Both the position numbers and the translations under genes were made by a program. Below the pieces are notes generated by a model. The model did no database searches and was not told the DNA's origin. It saw only the letters and a list, made by a program, of their open reading frames with translations. This document shows positions 1 to 5,777 of a stretch of DNA of 8,888 bases, piece after piece; position 1 is the first letter of the stretch, and each line of letters starts with the position of its first letter. The stretch spans positions 1 through 8,888 of the forward strand of contig JANRKG010000337.1 in NCBI GenBank assembly GCA_033763635.1, in the 5' to 3' direction. Origin of the DNA: JANRKG01 sp033763635. GTDB lineage: Bacteria > Cyanobacteriota > Cyanobacteriia > GCF-001939115.

Positions 1-25
1 TTAACCCCTCACTCTGCAATTCCTT

Positions 26-562
26 ATGGAAACCACTGCGATCGTCTCCACGTTTGTCATGACCCTCCTGATGATGGTGGGGCTATTTTTCTTTATTCGT
101 GCATCGGTGAAAGATCGGACTGAATCCGTCACCCTGCTGTCTGAACAGGCGGAAGCCTCTTTATTGGATCAGCTCAAGCAATATTTTGCCCAGCGGGCCT
201 ATCGAGTTGTCGCTATCAATGCAGACCAAAATGAAGTGACATTTGAAGGGTTTGTACGCCCCAGCCTTTTTCTGGCAGTCTTCCTGAGCATTTTGGCGGC
301 ACTGGGAACGCTTTGCTTGGCCCTGGTGCTGGTGATGCTCTTTTCCGGCATCCCCTATCCCTTCGTTCTGGTCCTGGTGTCACCCCTGGCGGGAATTTTT
401 TACTGGAAAAAAGCTGGCAGGATGGAAAAAGTTGCTCTAAAAATTAATGAACCTTCAACCGAATCGTCTAAATTGGGTACTCTCATTCAAGTAACCGCTC
501 ATCGAGACGAAGTCTCAGAACTTCAACGTTTGTTATCTCTGGAGTTAGTGGAACAACACTGA
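26..562 (+). CDS. CCB1-like cofactor assembly of complex C subunit B (DUF3529 type)
   Basis: This 178-residue membrane protein resembles the cyanobacterial and plastid CCB1 family, which helps attach the extra heme (c_i/c_n) covalently to cytochrome b6 of the b6f complex in the thylakoid membrane. The sequence shows an N-terminal membrane segment at about residues 5-25, followed by a charged stretch with the motif FFFIRASVKDRTE (21-33). A soluble part at about 35-78 comes next, then two closely spaced hydrophobic segments at about 80-106 and 110-127. A charged C-terminal tail of about 50 residues ends the protein. The length fits the cyanobacterial family. The ATG at 26 is the first in frame and opens directly into the conserved-looking hydrophobic N-terminus; no Shine-Dalgarno site is visible before it. 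The family call rests on recalled similarity and topology, so the heme-attachment role is inferred. Confidence 0.72.
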   Translation: METTAIVSTFVMTLLMMVGLFFFIRASVKDRTESVTLLSEQAEASLLDQLKQYFAQRAYRVVAINADQNEVTFEGFVRPSLFLAVFLSILAALGTLCLALVLVMLFSGIPYPFVLVLVSPLAGIFYWKKAGRMEKVALKINEPSTESSKLGTLIQVTAHRDEVSELQRLLSLELVEQH

Positions 563-614
563 ACCTGGCAGCAATAATTTAAAGAACAAGAAAAAAATAA
601 ATTTAAGAAATAAA

Positions 615-647
615 AATTCCCCCTCTACTCTCATCCAAGGGGGAATT
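615..647 (-). terminator. Perfect 10-bp hairpin, terminator-like on the minus strand
   Basis: The arm AATTCCCCCT (615-624) and its exact complement AGGGGGAATT (638-647) enclose a 13-nt loop. Read on the minus strand, the stem is followed by TTTTATTTC, which suits a rho-independent terminator for transcripts from the DUF3155 side. Read on the plus strand it is followed by A-residues, so it would act there only as a 3'-end stabilising hairpin for the CCB1-like mRNA. It lies about 50 nt past the CCB1 stop but about 380 nt past the DUF3155 stop. Confidence 0.5.
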
Positions 648-706
648 AAAAAATAACAAATCAAAAATAACAGCCAATAACAGTTGGAAAAAACCAACTT
701 CACTGT

Positions 707-790
707 CATAGCTAACCTTTCATAGCTAACCTTTCACAGCTAACCTTTCACAGCAAGCTTTTCGCAACAAGTTTTTCGTAGCAAGTGCCA
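707..790. repeat. Six-unit decaying 14-nt tandem repeat
   Basis: Six contiguous 14-nt units can be read. The first two are identical (CATAGCTAACCTTT), the third differs by one base (CACAGCTAACCTTT), and the last three drift progressively (CACAGCAAGCTTTT, CGCAACAAGTTTTT, CGTAGCAAGTGCCA). The period is twice the 7-nt unit of cyanobacterial short tandemly repeated repetitive (STRR) sequences, but no 7-nt sub-period is visible. The array lies in non-coding DNA between convergent genes and has no spacers, so it is not CRISPR. Confidence 0.85.
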
Positions 791-1026
791 ATCAGTAGTG
801 AATCAACTTACTAACCGATTAATCTAATCCAGTGATTAAATGAATTCTAATTAATTCGTTTAGGATTCACTCACTTAACTTGCCCGCCTCATACGCTCAA
901 GTGAAATGACTATCCCAGAAAGACAATCCTGAAAAGTCCTAAATCCAAACGAAAGAGGTGCGAAAATTGCTATGGCTACTAAGTTTCAAAATCAATAGGC
1001 TTGGAGAAAATCCAGGTCTTCACACA

Positions 1027-1341
1027 CTAACGACCAGGAGTAACCAAGGCTGGTTCTTCCTCACCTAATAACATTCTCAGACTGGGAAATAGGAAATGAT
1101 TCTCTTCTACATACTGGGCACCGAACAGTCCTTTTTCAGCCCAGAAGTACCGATCCGTGGTATGCTCATTCCGCTTTACTAATAGTAGTGCGGGCGGAAC
1201 AATGCCCTGGTCTTGAATAAACTTACGAGCTGCCGTTACAGGCTTTTCTTCACCGCTTTCAATACTGAACTGAGGAACCAGTTCTAGAACTCTGCGCCCC
1301 TCAAGTCGTCGTCGGCTTTTGCGCTTGCGTCTCCTTGCCAA
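1027..1341 (-). CDS. DUF3155 domain-containing small basic protein, TTG start
   Basis: This 104-residue protein matches my memory of the cyanobacterial DUF3155 family (PF11352), whose function is unknown. The N-terminus is very basic (ARRRKRKSRRR from residue 2), which could bind nucleic acid or ribosomes. The rest is a compact domain with the conserved-looking segments ESGEEKPVTAARKF, RNEHTTDRYFWAEKGLFGAQY and EENHFLFPSLR. I place the start at TTG (1341-1339) because a perfect AGGAGG ribosome site (1355-1350) lies 8 nt upstream and the family begins with the basic MARRRKRK stretch. An in-frame ATG at 1398 would add 19 residues, but it overlaps the predicted -10 box (1398-1403), so it would lie upstream of the transcript start. 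The gene stands alone, divergent from the kinase gene. Confidence 0.85.
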   Translation of the reverse strand: MARRRKRKSRRRLEGRRVLELVPQFSIESGEEKPVTAARKFIQDQGIVPPALLLVKRNEHTTDRYFWAEKGLFGAQYVEENHFLFPSLRMLLGEEEPALVTPGR

Positions 1342-1349
1342 CCCTATTA

Positions 1350-1355
1350 CCTCCT
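1350..1355 (-). promoter_or_regulatory. Ribosome binding site AGGAGG deciding the TTG start of DUF3155
   Basis: Read on the minus strand, AGGAGG is followed by 8 nt and then TTG. It is a full match to the 16S rRNA anti-Shine-Dalgarno core at an ideal distance, and it selects TTG over the upstream ATG. Confidence 0.8.
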
Positions 1356-1397
1356 CTATTGACCGACAGGTGTAGTGATAGTTACAAAACCGCTGCA

Positions 1398-1426
1398 AGT
1401 ATATCGGTTTGAGTTAAAAATTTCAA
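1398..1426 (-). promoter_or_regulatory. Predicted sigma-70-type promoter for DUF3155
   Basis: On the minus strand, a -35 box TTGAAA (1426-1421) and a -10 box TATACT (1403-1398) are separated by exactly 17 nt. Transcription would start near 1391 and give a leader of about 50 nt before the TTG start codon. Confidence 0.65.
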
Positions 1427-1461
1427 CTTCTTTTAATCCCTTGATACAAAGACAGATTCCT

Positions 1462-1491
1462 TTGTCAGCTAGAATCTTACGTCCCTATAAT
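1462..1491 (+). promoter_or_regulatory. Predicted sigma-70-type promoter for the histidine kinase
   Basis: A -35 box TTGTCA (1462-1467, one mismatch to TTGACA) and a consensus -10 box TATAAT (1486-1491) are 18 nt apart. The start point would be near 1498, leaving an unusually long leader of about 170 nt before the ATG at 1669. Confidence 0.65.
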
Positions 1492-1625
1492 CTAATTAGA
1501 GGGGTGACTAAAATTAATAAAACTTTAACTCTTCGCTCTAAATGTTAAGCTGGATACCAATTGAAAAGCAAGAGTCTTTCAAATTTTCTTTTTAAAAAAT
1601 TTTGCAAAAGTTTCTAAAAAATTTT

Positions 1626-1667
1626 AGTCATCTGTTTTCAGTTATTTGTTTTCAGTCATTGGTTTTC
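1626..1667. repeat. Three 14-nt tandem repeats abutting the kinase start codon
   Basis: The units AGTCATCTGTTTTC, AGTTATTTGTTTTC and AGTCATTGGTTTTC follow each other without a gap and end one base before the ATG. They occupy the place where a Shine-Dalgarno site would be expected, and none is present there. The period equals that of the array at 707-790, although the sequence differs. Confidence 0.8.
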
Positions 1668-1668
1668 G

Positions 1669-3090
1669 ATGTTAATGCCTGCCAGTACGGAATTTATTTC
1701 TCTCTGCCGATCGCAGGTATCCCTTCTGGTTCAAGGATTGGGAGCATCGCTGAGTGCGGTTTATTTACGAGAAGAGCGGGCGGATGAAACCGAAGCTCGG
1801 TTGGTGCCGATCGTCATCTACCCCGAAAGTAGCGCTCACTGGCAGACAGGGGCCGATGTATTCCAACTCCCGAATGAGATTCGTTCCGACCTATCCCAGT
1901 TGCAACTTCAGCCTAAAACGCCCCGTTCCAACCGCAAAAACTTCCTGCCTGCAATCCCTTCTTCTCGAAGTCTTCAGCCCCAATCACGAGAAGGACAACC
2001 TCCTCAGCCCCAGGCAGAATTAAGGCTTCCTCTAGAACCCGCTGTAGTGCCCCTGATGCATGGGGAAATGGTGATGGGGCTATTGGTGACAGGTCGAGAA
2101 GATCGTCCCTGGAACTCGCGAGAACAGCTTCAGATTGAAGAAATTGCGAATACCCTGGCAGCGGCCTGTGTGATGGATCAACGTGCCCAGTGGCTAACCC
2201 AGACCCTGCATCAACAAAGGGCCTTACGCGATCGACAGCATCGGGTTTTGCACAATCTCCTCCACCAATTTCGCAATCCCCTAACCGCCATTCGCACCCT
2301 GGCAAAGCTGATTCTGCGGCGCTTACCCGCCGACGATCGCAACCGAGAGTTCACTTCTAATATTGTCCGGGAGAGCGATCGACTGCAAGAACTACTTTCC
2401 CAATTTGATGAGGCCATCGATCTCGATGAACAGTTTAGGATGCCTCCCGTTTTACCTGCTGCAGTTGAGCTGGAGCCAACAGAATCCACTGCCCCAAATT
2501 CCGAATCAGCGCTGCCATTTCTCCTTCCTCCAGTCGGCAATTCCTCGGTTCAAACTGCCCTGCCTCTAGAATCCTGCTCGATCGTAGCCATCCTGCAACC
2601 CCTGTTACTCTCTGCCGAAGCGATCGCCCAGGATCGGGGTCTGCATCTCTCCCAAGCCCTGCCCCCGACCTTGCCCACCGTGCAAGCCAATCCTGCTGCT
2701 TTACGGGAAGTTTTTAGCAACCTGATTGACAACGCTTTGAAATACACTCCGTCCGGGGGCTGCGTTGCCATTCAGATTTTGATGCCCACAAGAGCAAACC
2801 CTGCCAGCCCAGGTTCTCGCAGGGTCGGAATTGTGATTAGTGACAATGGTCCCGGCATCCCTTCTGAGGATCAGGTTCACCTGTTTCAGCGCTATTACCG
2901 GGGGGTTCAGGCTCAGACTGGGATTGCAGGGACGGGATTGGGCTTAGTGATTGCCCGTGACTTGATCACGGCCATGCAGGGAAGCATCGAGGTTTTGAGT
3001 CCTGCGAATCGTGATCTGGTAGACCTCCCAGAGGGAGGCCCAGGGACTACCTTTGTTGTGTGGTTATCGCTATCAGAGGAGAAGGGATAG
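1669..3090 (+). CDS. GAF-domain sensor histidine kinase, Hik2/CSK-like
   Basis: This soluble two-component sensor kinase has 473 residues and no membrane segment. An N-terminal GAF-like sensor region (about 1-175) carries a cysteine at residue 13 (EFISLCRSQ). A HisKA helix pair follows (about 190-250) with the H-box HQFRNPLTAIRT, phospho-acceptor His199. The ATPase domain (about 305-470) shows the N-box NLIDNALKYT (351-360), G1 box DNGPGIP (392-398), F-box LFQRYYRG (405-412) and G2 box GTGLGLVIA (421-429), so it looks fully active. The HQFRNPL H-box and the opening residues recall cyanobacterial Hik2, the relative of the chloroplast sensor kinase. That family is linked to plastoquinone redox, salt and temperature signals through the regulator Rre1; its cofactor and role here are inferred. 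Proline-rich linkers at about 100-118 and 260-300 may be lineage-specific. ATG 1669 is the first start after an in-frame stop at 1615. No response regulator is adjacent. Confidence 0.88.
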   Translation: MLMPASTEFISLCRSQVSLLVQGLGASLSAVYLREERADETEARLVPIVIYPESSAHWQTGADVFQLPNEIRSDLSQLQLQPKTPRSNRKNFLPAIPSSRSLQPQSREGQPPQPQAELRLPLEPAVVPLMHGEMVMGLLVTGREDRPWNSREQLQIEEIANTLAAACVMDQRAQWLTQTLHQQRALRDRQHRVLHNLLHQFRNPLTAIRTLAKLILRRLPADDRNREFTSNIVRESDRLQELLSQFDEAIDLDEQFRMPPVLPAAVELEPTESTAPNSESALPFLLPPVGNSSVQTALPLESCSIVAILQPLLLSAEAIAQDRGLHLSQALPPTLPTVQANPAALREVFSNLIDNALKYTPSGGCVAIQILMPTRANPASPGSRRVGIVISDNGPGIPSEDQVHLFQRYYRGVQAQTGIAGTGLGLVIARDLITAMQGSIEVLSPANRDLVDLPEGGPGTTFVVWLSLSEEKG

Positions 3091-3121
3091 GGAGTCATTG
3101 AGTTTTCGCTTCCCTACCCCT
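3083..3121. terminator. Hairpin between convergent genes, overlapping the kinase stop
   Basis: The arms AGGGATAGGGA (3083-3093) and TCCCTACCCCT (3111-3121) pair at 10 of 11 positions around a 17-nt loop. The left arm contains the kinase stop codon (3088-3090), and the right arm lies 7 nt past the SLH gene stop. Neither strand shows a strong T-run after the stem, so it may be an imperfect bidirectional terminator or a 3'-end stabiliser. Confidence 0.45.
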
Positions 3122-3127
3122 AATCGT

Positions 3128-4375
3128 TTACAGTCCTACGTGACTAATCCGCAGGTCGGACCCCAGGGTTAAGCTCAAGTCTGCATCCGGGTCGATGGAG
3201 ACAAGAGTGACCCGATCGCGGCCCAGGAAGACCCCCAGCAGGGCACCTGCTCCGGCTCCACCCAGCACCTCTTCTGTGGCAATGGCACGATCGCCCGTGA
3301 CCGCAGAAATTCCGGTTGCGGCAGCGGCTCCCAACGCGGCCCCTTGAAGGATACTACCTGCATTCACCCCTTTCTGAATCTGCTCAGTTTTGGTGACAAC
3401 TTCAGAACGGGCATCGATCGCCAATCGTTGACCATTGGTTAAGACCAATTCCTGAGCGACGAACTGAGACCCTCCCTGGGCAGGTTGTAAGGCACCGACG
3501 ACCTGACTTCCCGCTGGAATCAGAACAGTACCCTGGCTGGTGACAATGTTTTGGGAAACGGTGAGGGTCACAGGCACCGTTTCATTGGGAGCCAGCAGAA
3601 TCTTTTCCTTCTCATAGCGGACGGGAAGGACTGTTCCTGCTGGAATTCTCAATTGGGCAGTGGGTTGAGTAGGAGCCGTCTGCCCCACAATATAGGGGGA
3701 GTTAATCGTTCCCACCTGACCCGCTCGATTAAGGGCTTGATAGATGAAAGCAGCAACATCTGCACGGGTAGCGGTCTGATTTGGGTTCAGGAAGCGGACA
3801 TCGGGGTAGTTGACAACCACCTGATTTTGGGTCGCTGCGGCTACACTCGGCACTGCATACCCAGGCACCTGACCTGCATCGGAATAGTATTGTTGCAGAA
3901 CGGTCTCCGCACTGGCGCTATTGCTGTAACTCAACCCATTGGCCAGGGACACCAACACCTGGACACGAGGAATGTTTTGGCTGGGGTTGAATACATTTCC
4001 GGGATACCCCGCCATAAAGCCCGTCGTGTAAGCCGATTGAATCGCAGAAGCAGCCCAGTAATTAGAGGGCACATCCACAAAACTCACGTTGCCACGAATC
4101 TGCGCTCGATTAAAGGCATTGCGTACCATCGACGCAAATTGGGCGCGGGTTACGGGTTCATTCGGGCGAAAACTGCCATCTGGGAAGCCTTTGATCACAT
4201 CCCGACTTGCCAGTTCTTGAATAAATCCCTGTGCCCAATAGTTACTGGGGACATCGTAGAAAGTGGTTTGGGCCGATGCGGGAGCGGGTTGCACGATCGG
4301 AGCCACAACCCCAGTGGCCAAGCCCAGGGCAAGCATCAGGGCAGTTCCAGACTGTCGATAATTTGAGCAAGACAT
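3128..4375 (-). CDS. S-layer homology (SLH) domain surface protein with TrbI-like C-terminal domain
   Basis: This 415-residue exported protein begins with a signal peptide (hydrophobic core about 11-28, probable cleavage after ASA at 33-35). Three SLH repeats follow at about 39-88 (VPSNYWAQGFI, GFPDGSFRPNEPVTRAQF), 99-148 (VPSNYWAASAI, GYPGNVFNPSQNIPR) and 163-215 (NYPDVRFLNPNQTATRAD). SLH repeats usually anchor proteins to cell-wall polymers. The second part (about 242-415) carries paired PAGT/PAGS motifs (245, 287), a glycine-zipper stretch (340-385) and an end motif LTLGSDLRI. This resembles the periplasmic domain of TrbI/VirB10 conjugation proteins. There is no OprB-type porin barrel, so it is not a Som porin. 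I chose ATG 4375 because GGAGG lies 7 nt upstream; an in-frame ATG at 4396 lacks a ribosome site and would add 7 residues before the signal peptide. The exact role is unknown; a structural envelope role is likely. Confidence 0.85.
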   Translation of the reverse strand: MSCSNYRQSGTALMLALGLATGVVAPIVQPAPASAQTTFYDVPSNYWAQGFIQELASRDVIKGFPDGSFRPNEPVTRAQFASMVRNAFNRAQIRGNVSFVDVPSNYWAASAIQSAYTTGFMAGYPGNVFNPSQNIPRVQVLVSLANGLSYSNSASAETVLQQYYSDAGQVPGYAVPSVAAATQNQVVVNYPDVRFLNPNQTATRADVAAFIYQALNRAGQVGTINSPYIVGQTAPTQPTAQLRIPAGTVLPVRYEKEKILLAPNETVPVTLTVSQNIVTSQGTVLIPAGSQVVGALQPAQGGSQFVAQELVLTNGQRLAIDARSEVVTKTEQIQKGVNAGSILQGAALGAAAATGISAVTGDRAIATEEVLGGAGAGALLGVFLGRDRVTLVSIDPDADLSLTLGSDLRISHVGL

Positions 4376-4382
4376 CAAAATG

Positions 4383-4387
4383 CCTCC
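4383..4387 (-). promoter_or_regulatory. Ribosome binding site GGAGG deciding the SLH protein start
   Basis: Read on the minus strand, GGAGG is followed by 7 nt and then ATG (4375). It selects this start over the in-frame ATG at 4396, which has no such site and lies upstream of it. Confidence 0.8.
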
Positions 4388-4430
4388 AAAGTGCATTAAA
4401 GGGCAAAAAATTTGTATTTACAGTGGATAT

Positions 4431-4472
4431 CGCAAAGGGCAGAAGGCAGAGGGCAAAGGGCAGAAGGTTGAT
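4431..4472. repeat. Heptanucleotide tandem repeat (STRR type), GGCARAR
   Basis: Successive 7-mers read CGCAAAG, GGCAGAA, GGCAGAG, GGCAAAG, GGCAGAA, GGTTGAT, with a weak continuation AGTTGAA to 4479. The four central units are clear; the outer ones are degenerate. Such 7-nt arrays are typical of cyanobacterial short tandemly repeated repetitive (STRR) elements. The array sits 56 bases upstream of the SLH start codon, so it lies in its leader or promoter. Confidence 0.85.
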
Positions 4473-4710
4473 AGTTGAAAGACGCAAACACAACTGTTAA
4501 AAATGTCCTAACCTTCATGACGATCGTGATATCAACAGAGAAGTTTACTGAGATGCACTCAACAAAAATCTGTGTTTTTTGAGAGTGAACTCATCGCTTT
4601 CTTACTTGATTTGACCTCGTAGCAATTAAAAGGTTCCTACCCCAATCGGATGAGATTTATGAATTACAGAAACTTTAAATTTCTAACTTCTTGATGACTC
4701 AAAGATCTAC

Positions 4711-4738
4711 TTTTAGAGGCTGGTCAAACGGTCTAAAA
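4711..4738. repeat. 7-bp inverted repeat with 14-nt loop
   Basis: TTTTAGA (4711-4717) and TCTAAAA (4732-4738) pair perfectly. The loop carries GGTC, AAAC and then GGTC, the second GGTC overlapping the right arm. It could be an operator or a weak hairpin; nothing else supports either reading. Confidence 0.4.
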
Positions 4739-4792
4739 ATCCTACAAAATTTCTCTGTAATCCATTTCTCAAAATCATTCTCCGTTCCTGAT

Positions 4793-4829
4793 TCCTAAAG
4801 AAAAATTCTCAAAGAATGGGCATTTAGGA
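4793..4829 (-). terminator. Nested hairpin downstream of larB
   Basis: An outer 7-bp stem (TCCTAAA 4793-4799 with TTTAGGA 4823-4829) encloses an inner 5-bp stem (ATTCT 4805-4809 with AGAAT 4813-4817, 3-nt loop). It begins 34 nt past the larB stop in the direction of transcription. On the minus strand the inner stem is followed by TTTTCTTT, as in a weak intrinsic terminator. The stems are AT-rich, so the call is tentative. Confidence 0.35.
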
Positions 4830-4863
4830 CGTAATTCACAAAAAATAGTTTCTCGCCAAAAAA

Positions 4864-5670
4864 TCACTCTTGTTTCTGATGAATGCGAGTTGCTGTTCGC
4901 AGAATTTGTCCTGCCAAAATTGCGGCTCCAAACCCATTATCGATATTCACAACTCCAATTCCTGCTGCACAGGAATTCAACATGGTTAATAGGGGAGCCA
5001 GTCCATTAAAGTTGGCTCCATATCCCACACTGGTTGGGACGGCAATCACAGGGCAATCCACAAATCCCGCAACGACACTGGGCAGGGCACCTTCCATTCC
5101 CGCAACAACGACTAGTACATCAGCCTCTGCGATCGCCTGTCGGTGACTCAGGAGACGGTGAATACCCGCTACTCCCAAATCCCAGAAGCGCTTCACCTGA
5201 AAGCCACAGAGTTCTGCCGTAACTGCTGCCTCCTCTGCCACAGGCAAATCCGCCGTTCCTGCCGACAGCAACCCGATCAACCCCGGTCGCTGGGTTTGCC
5301 AATCATCCGGGACGATCGCGCAGATGCGGGCCATCGGGTAATAGCGGACCTGGGAAGGAGGATCTGACGTGACACAGGCCACCTGACCCCGAATCTGAGC
5401 ATAAACCTCTGGTTCAATCCGGGTTGCCATCACAACGGGATTCCGCTGACGCATGACCTGCATAATACGAGCGATTTGATCGGGGGTTTTTCCCGGTCCC
5501 CAGATGACTTCTGGGAAGCCCGTTCTCAGACTGCGGTGGTGGTCAATTTTGGCAAAGTCGGAAACTGGCTCAAAATCGAAATGTTTGAGCTTATCGAGGG
5601 CAACGGAGGGGCTGACAGAGCCAGCCGCCACTTCTTCTAACAGGGAACGGAGGGCTTCGGGGGAGGACAT
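4864..5670 (-). CDS. larB: LarB, nickel-pincer cofactor biosynthesis (pyridinium-3,5-bisthiocarboxylate pathway)
   Basis: LarB carboxylates the pyridinium ring of nicotinic acid adenine dinucleotide and releases AMP, giving pyridinium-3,5-biscarboxylate mononucleotide. LarE and LarC then add sulfur and nickel to make the cofactor of lactate racemase and related enzymes. The 268-residue protein has the typical N-terminal segment (DHHRSLRTGFPEVIWGPGKT, 43-62) and a PurE/AIR-carboxylase-like domain (about 128-260). That domain shows SAGTADLPVAEEA (136-148), GMEGALPSVVAG (191-202), PTSVGYG (212-218) and NSCAAGIGVVNIDNGFGAA (232-250). Cys234 is the likely counterpart of the catalytic cysteine. The length is slightly above the usual 245-250 residues. 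The ATG at 5670 opens a normal N-terminus, though no strong ribosome site precedes it. The gene starts 107 nt after a solute-binding protein gene on the same strand; larA, larC and larE are not in the window. Confidence 0.92.
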   Translation of the reverse strand: MSSPEALRSLLEEVAAGSVSPSVALDKLKHFDFEPVSDFAKIDHHRSLRTGFPEVIWGPGKTPDQIARIMQVMRQRNPVVMATRIEPEVYAQIRGQVACVTSDPPSQVRYYPMARICAIVPDDWQTQRPGLIGLLSAGTADLPVAEEAAVTAELCGFQVKRFWDLGVAGIHRLLSHRQAIAEADVLVVVAGMEGALPSVVAGFVDCPVIAVPTSVGYGANFNGLAPLLTMLNSCAAGIGVVNIDNGFGAAILAGQILRTATRIHQKQE

Positions 5671-5777
5671 TTATAGCAGGACCGAAAATGAGACATTAAC
5701 CTATCCATTATCAATGCTTGAAAGGACAGGATCGATTAGAGGCAGTGGGTTTCTTCGGTTGTTTCCCTGAATTCGTG

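Larger units (their letters stand above)
563..1026. other. AT-rich intergenic spacer with hairpins and repeats
   Basis: This 464-base stretch separates the ends of two convergent genes and has no convincing reading frame or tRNA-like fold. It contains a 10-bp hairpin at 615-647, a short 6-bp hairpin at 682-699 with a six-A loop, an array of 14-nt repeats at 707-790, and a distant inverted repeat pairing 855-867 with 942-953. A weak 6-bp hairpin (one wobble pair) lies close to the DUF3155 stop, at about 1000-1016. A non-coding RNA is possible, but I recognise none. Confidence 0.6.
1342..1668. other. Divergent regulatory region between DUF3155 and the kinase gene
   Basis: These 327 bases lie between two divergently read genes. 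They hold one promoter for each direction, with -35 boxes at 1421-1426 (minus) and 1462-1467 (plus) about 35 bp apart. The remainder is a long, AT-rich kinase leader with phased A-tracts (1594-1621) and a 14-nt triple repeat. A shared regulator could bind the short gap between the -35 boxes, but no clear operator was seen. Confidence 0.6.
4376..4863. other. AT-rich intergenic region upstream of the SLH gene
   Basis: These 488 bases have no credible gene; the longest frames are short or arise from the repeat. They contain the heptanucleotide array at 4431-4472, an 8-bp palindrome ACGATCGT (4520-4527), an inverted repeat at 4711-4738, and nested hairpins at 4793-4829 just after larB. A promoter for the SLH gene must lie here, but no pair of -35/-10 boxes with good spacing was convincing. 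Confidence 0.6.

Noticed and set aside
707..790. CRISPR array
   Set aside because: The units are only 14 nt, directly abutting with no spacers, and no cas gene is nearby.
563..1026. tRNA or Yfr-type small RNA
   Set aside because: No TTCRA-type T-loop, no cloverleaf spacing, and no ACTCCTCAC motif of the Yfr1 kind could be found on either strand.
1602..1787. Plus-strand 61-codon frame across the kinase start
   Set aside because: It overlaps the kinase gene in another frame and has no ribosome site or recognisable domain.
3551..4366. Plus-strand open frame of 271 codons opposite the SLH gene
   Set aside because: It is fully antisense to a well-supported gene with a signal peptide and SLH repeats, has no ribosome site, and its translation looks like a random shadow rich in His, Arg and Gly.
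4231..4500. Open frames across the SLH gene start and the heptamer repeat
   Set aside because: The 7-nt repeat encodes a basic, low-complexity peptide (GRRQRAKGRR), a common artefact of STRR arrays. The rest is antisense to the SLH gene.
4640..4700. Tiny 14-codon frame starting at an ATG near 4648
   Set aside because: It has no ribosome site, is very short, and is of the AT-rich composition that gives chance frames.
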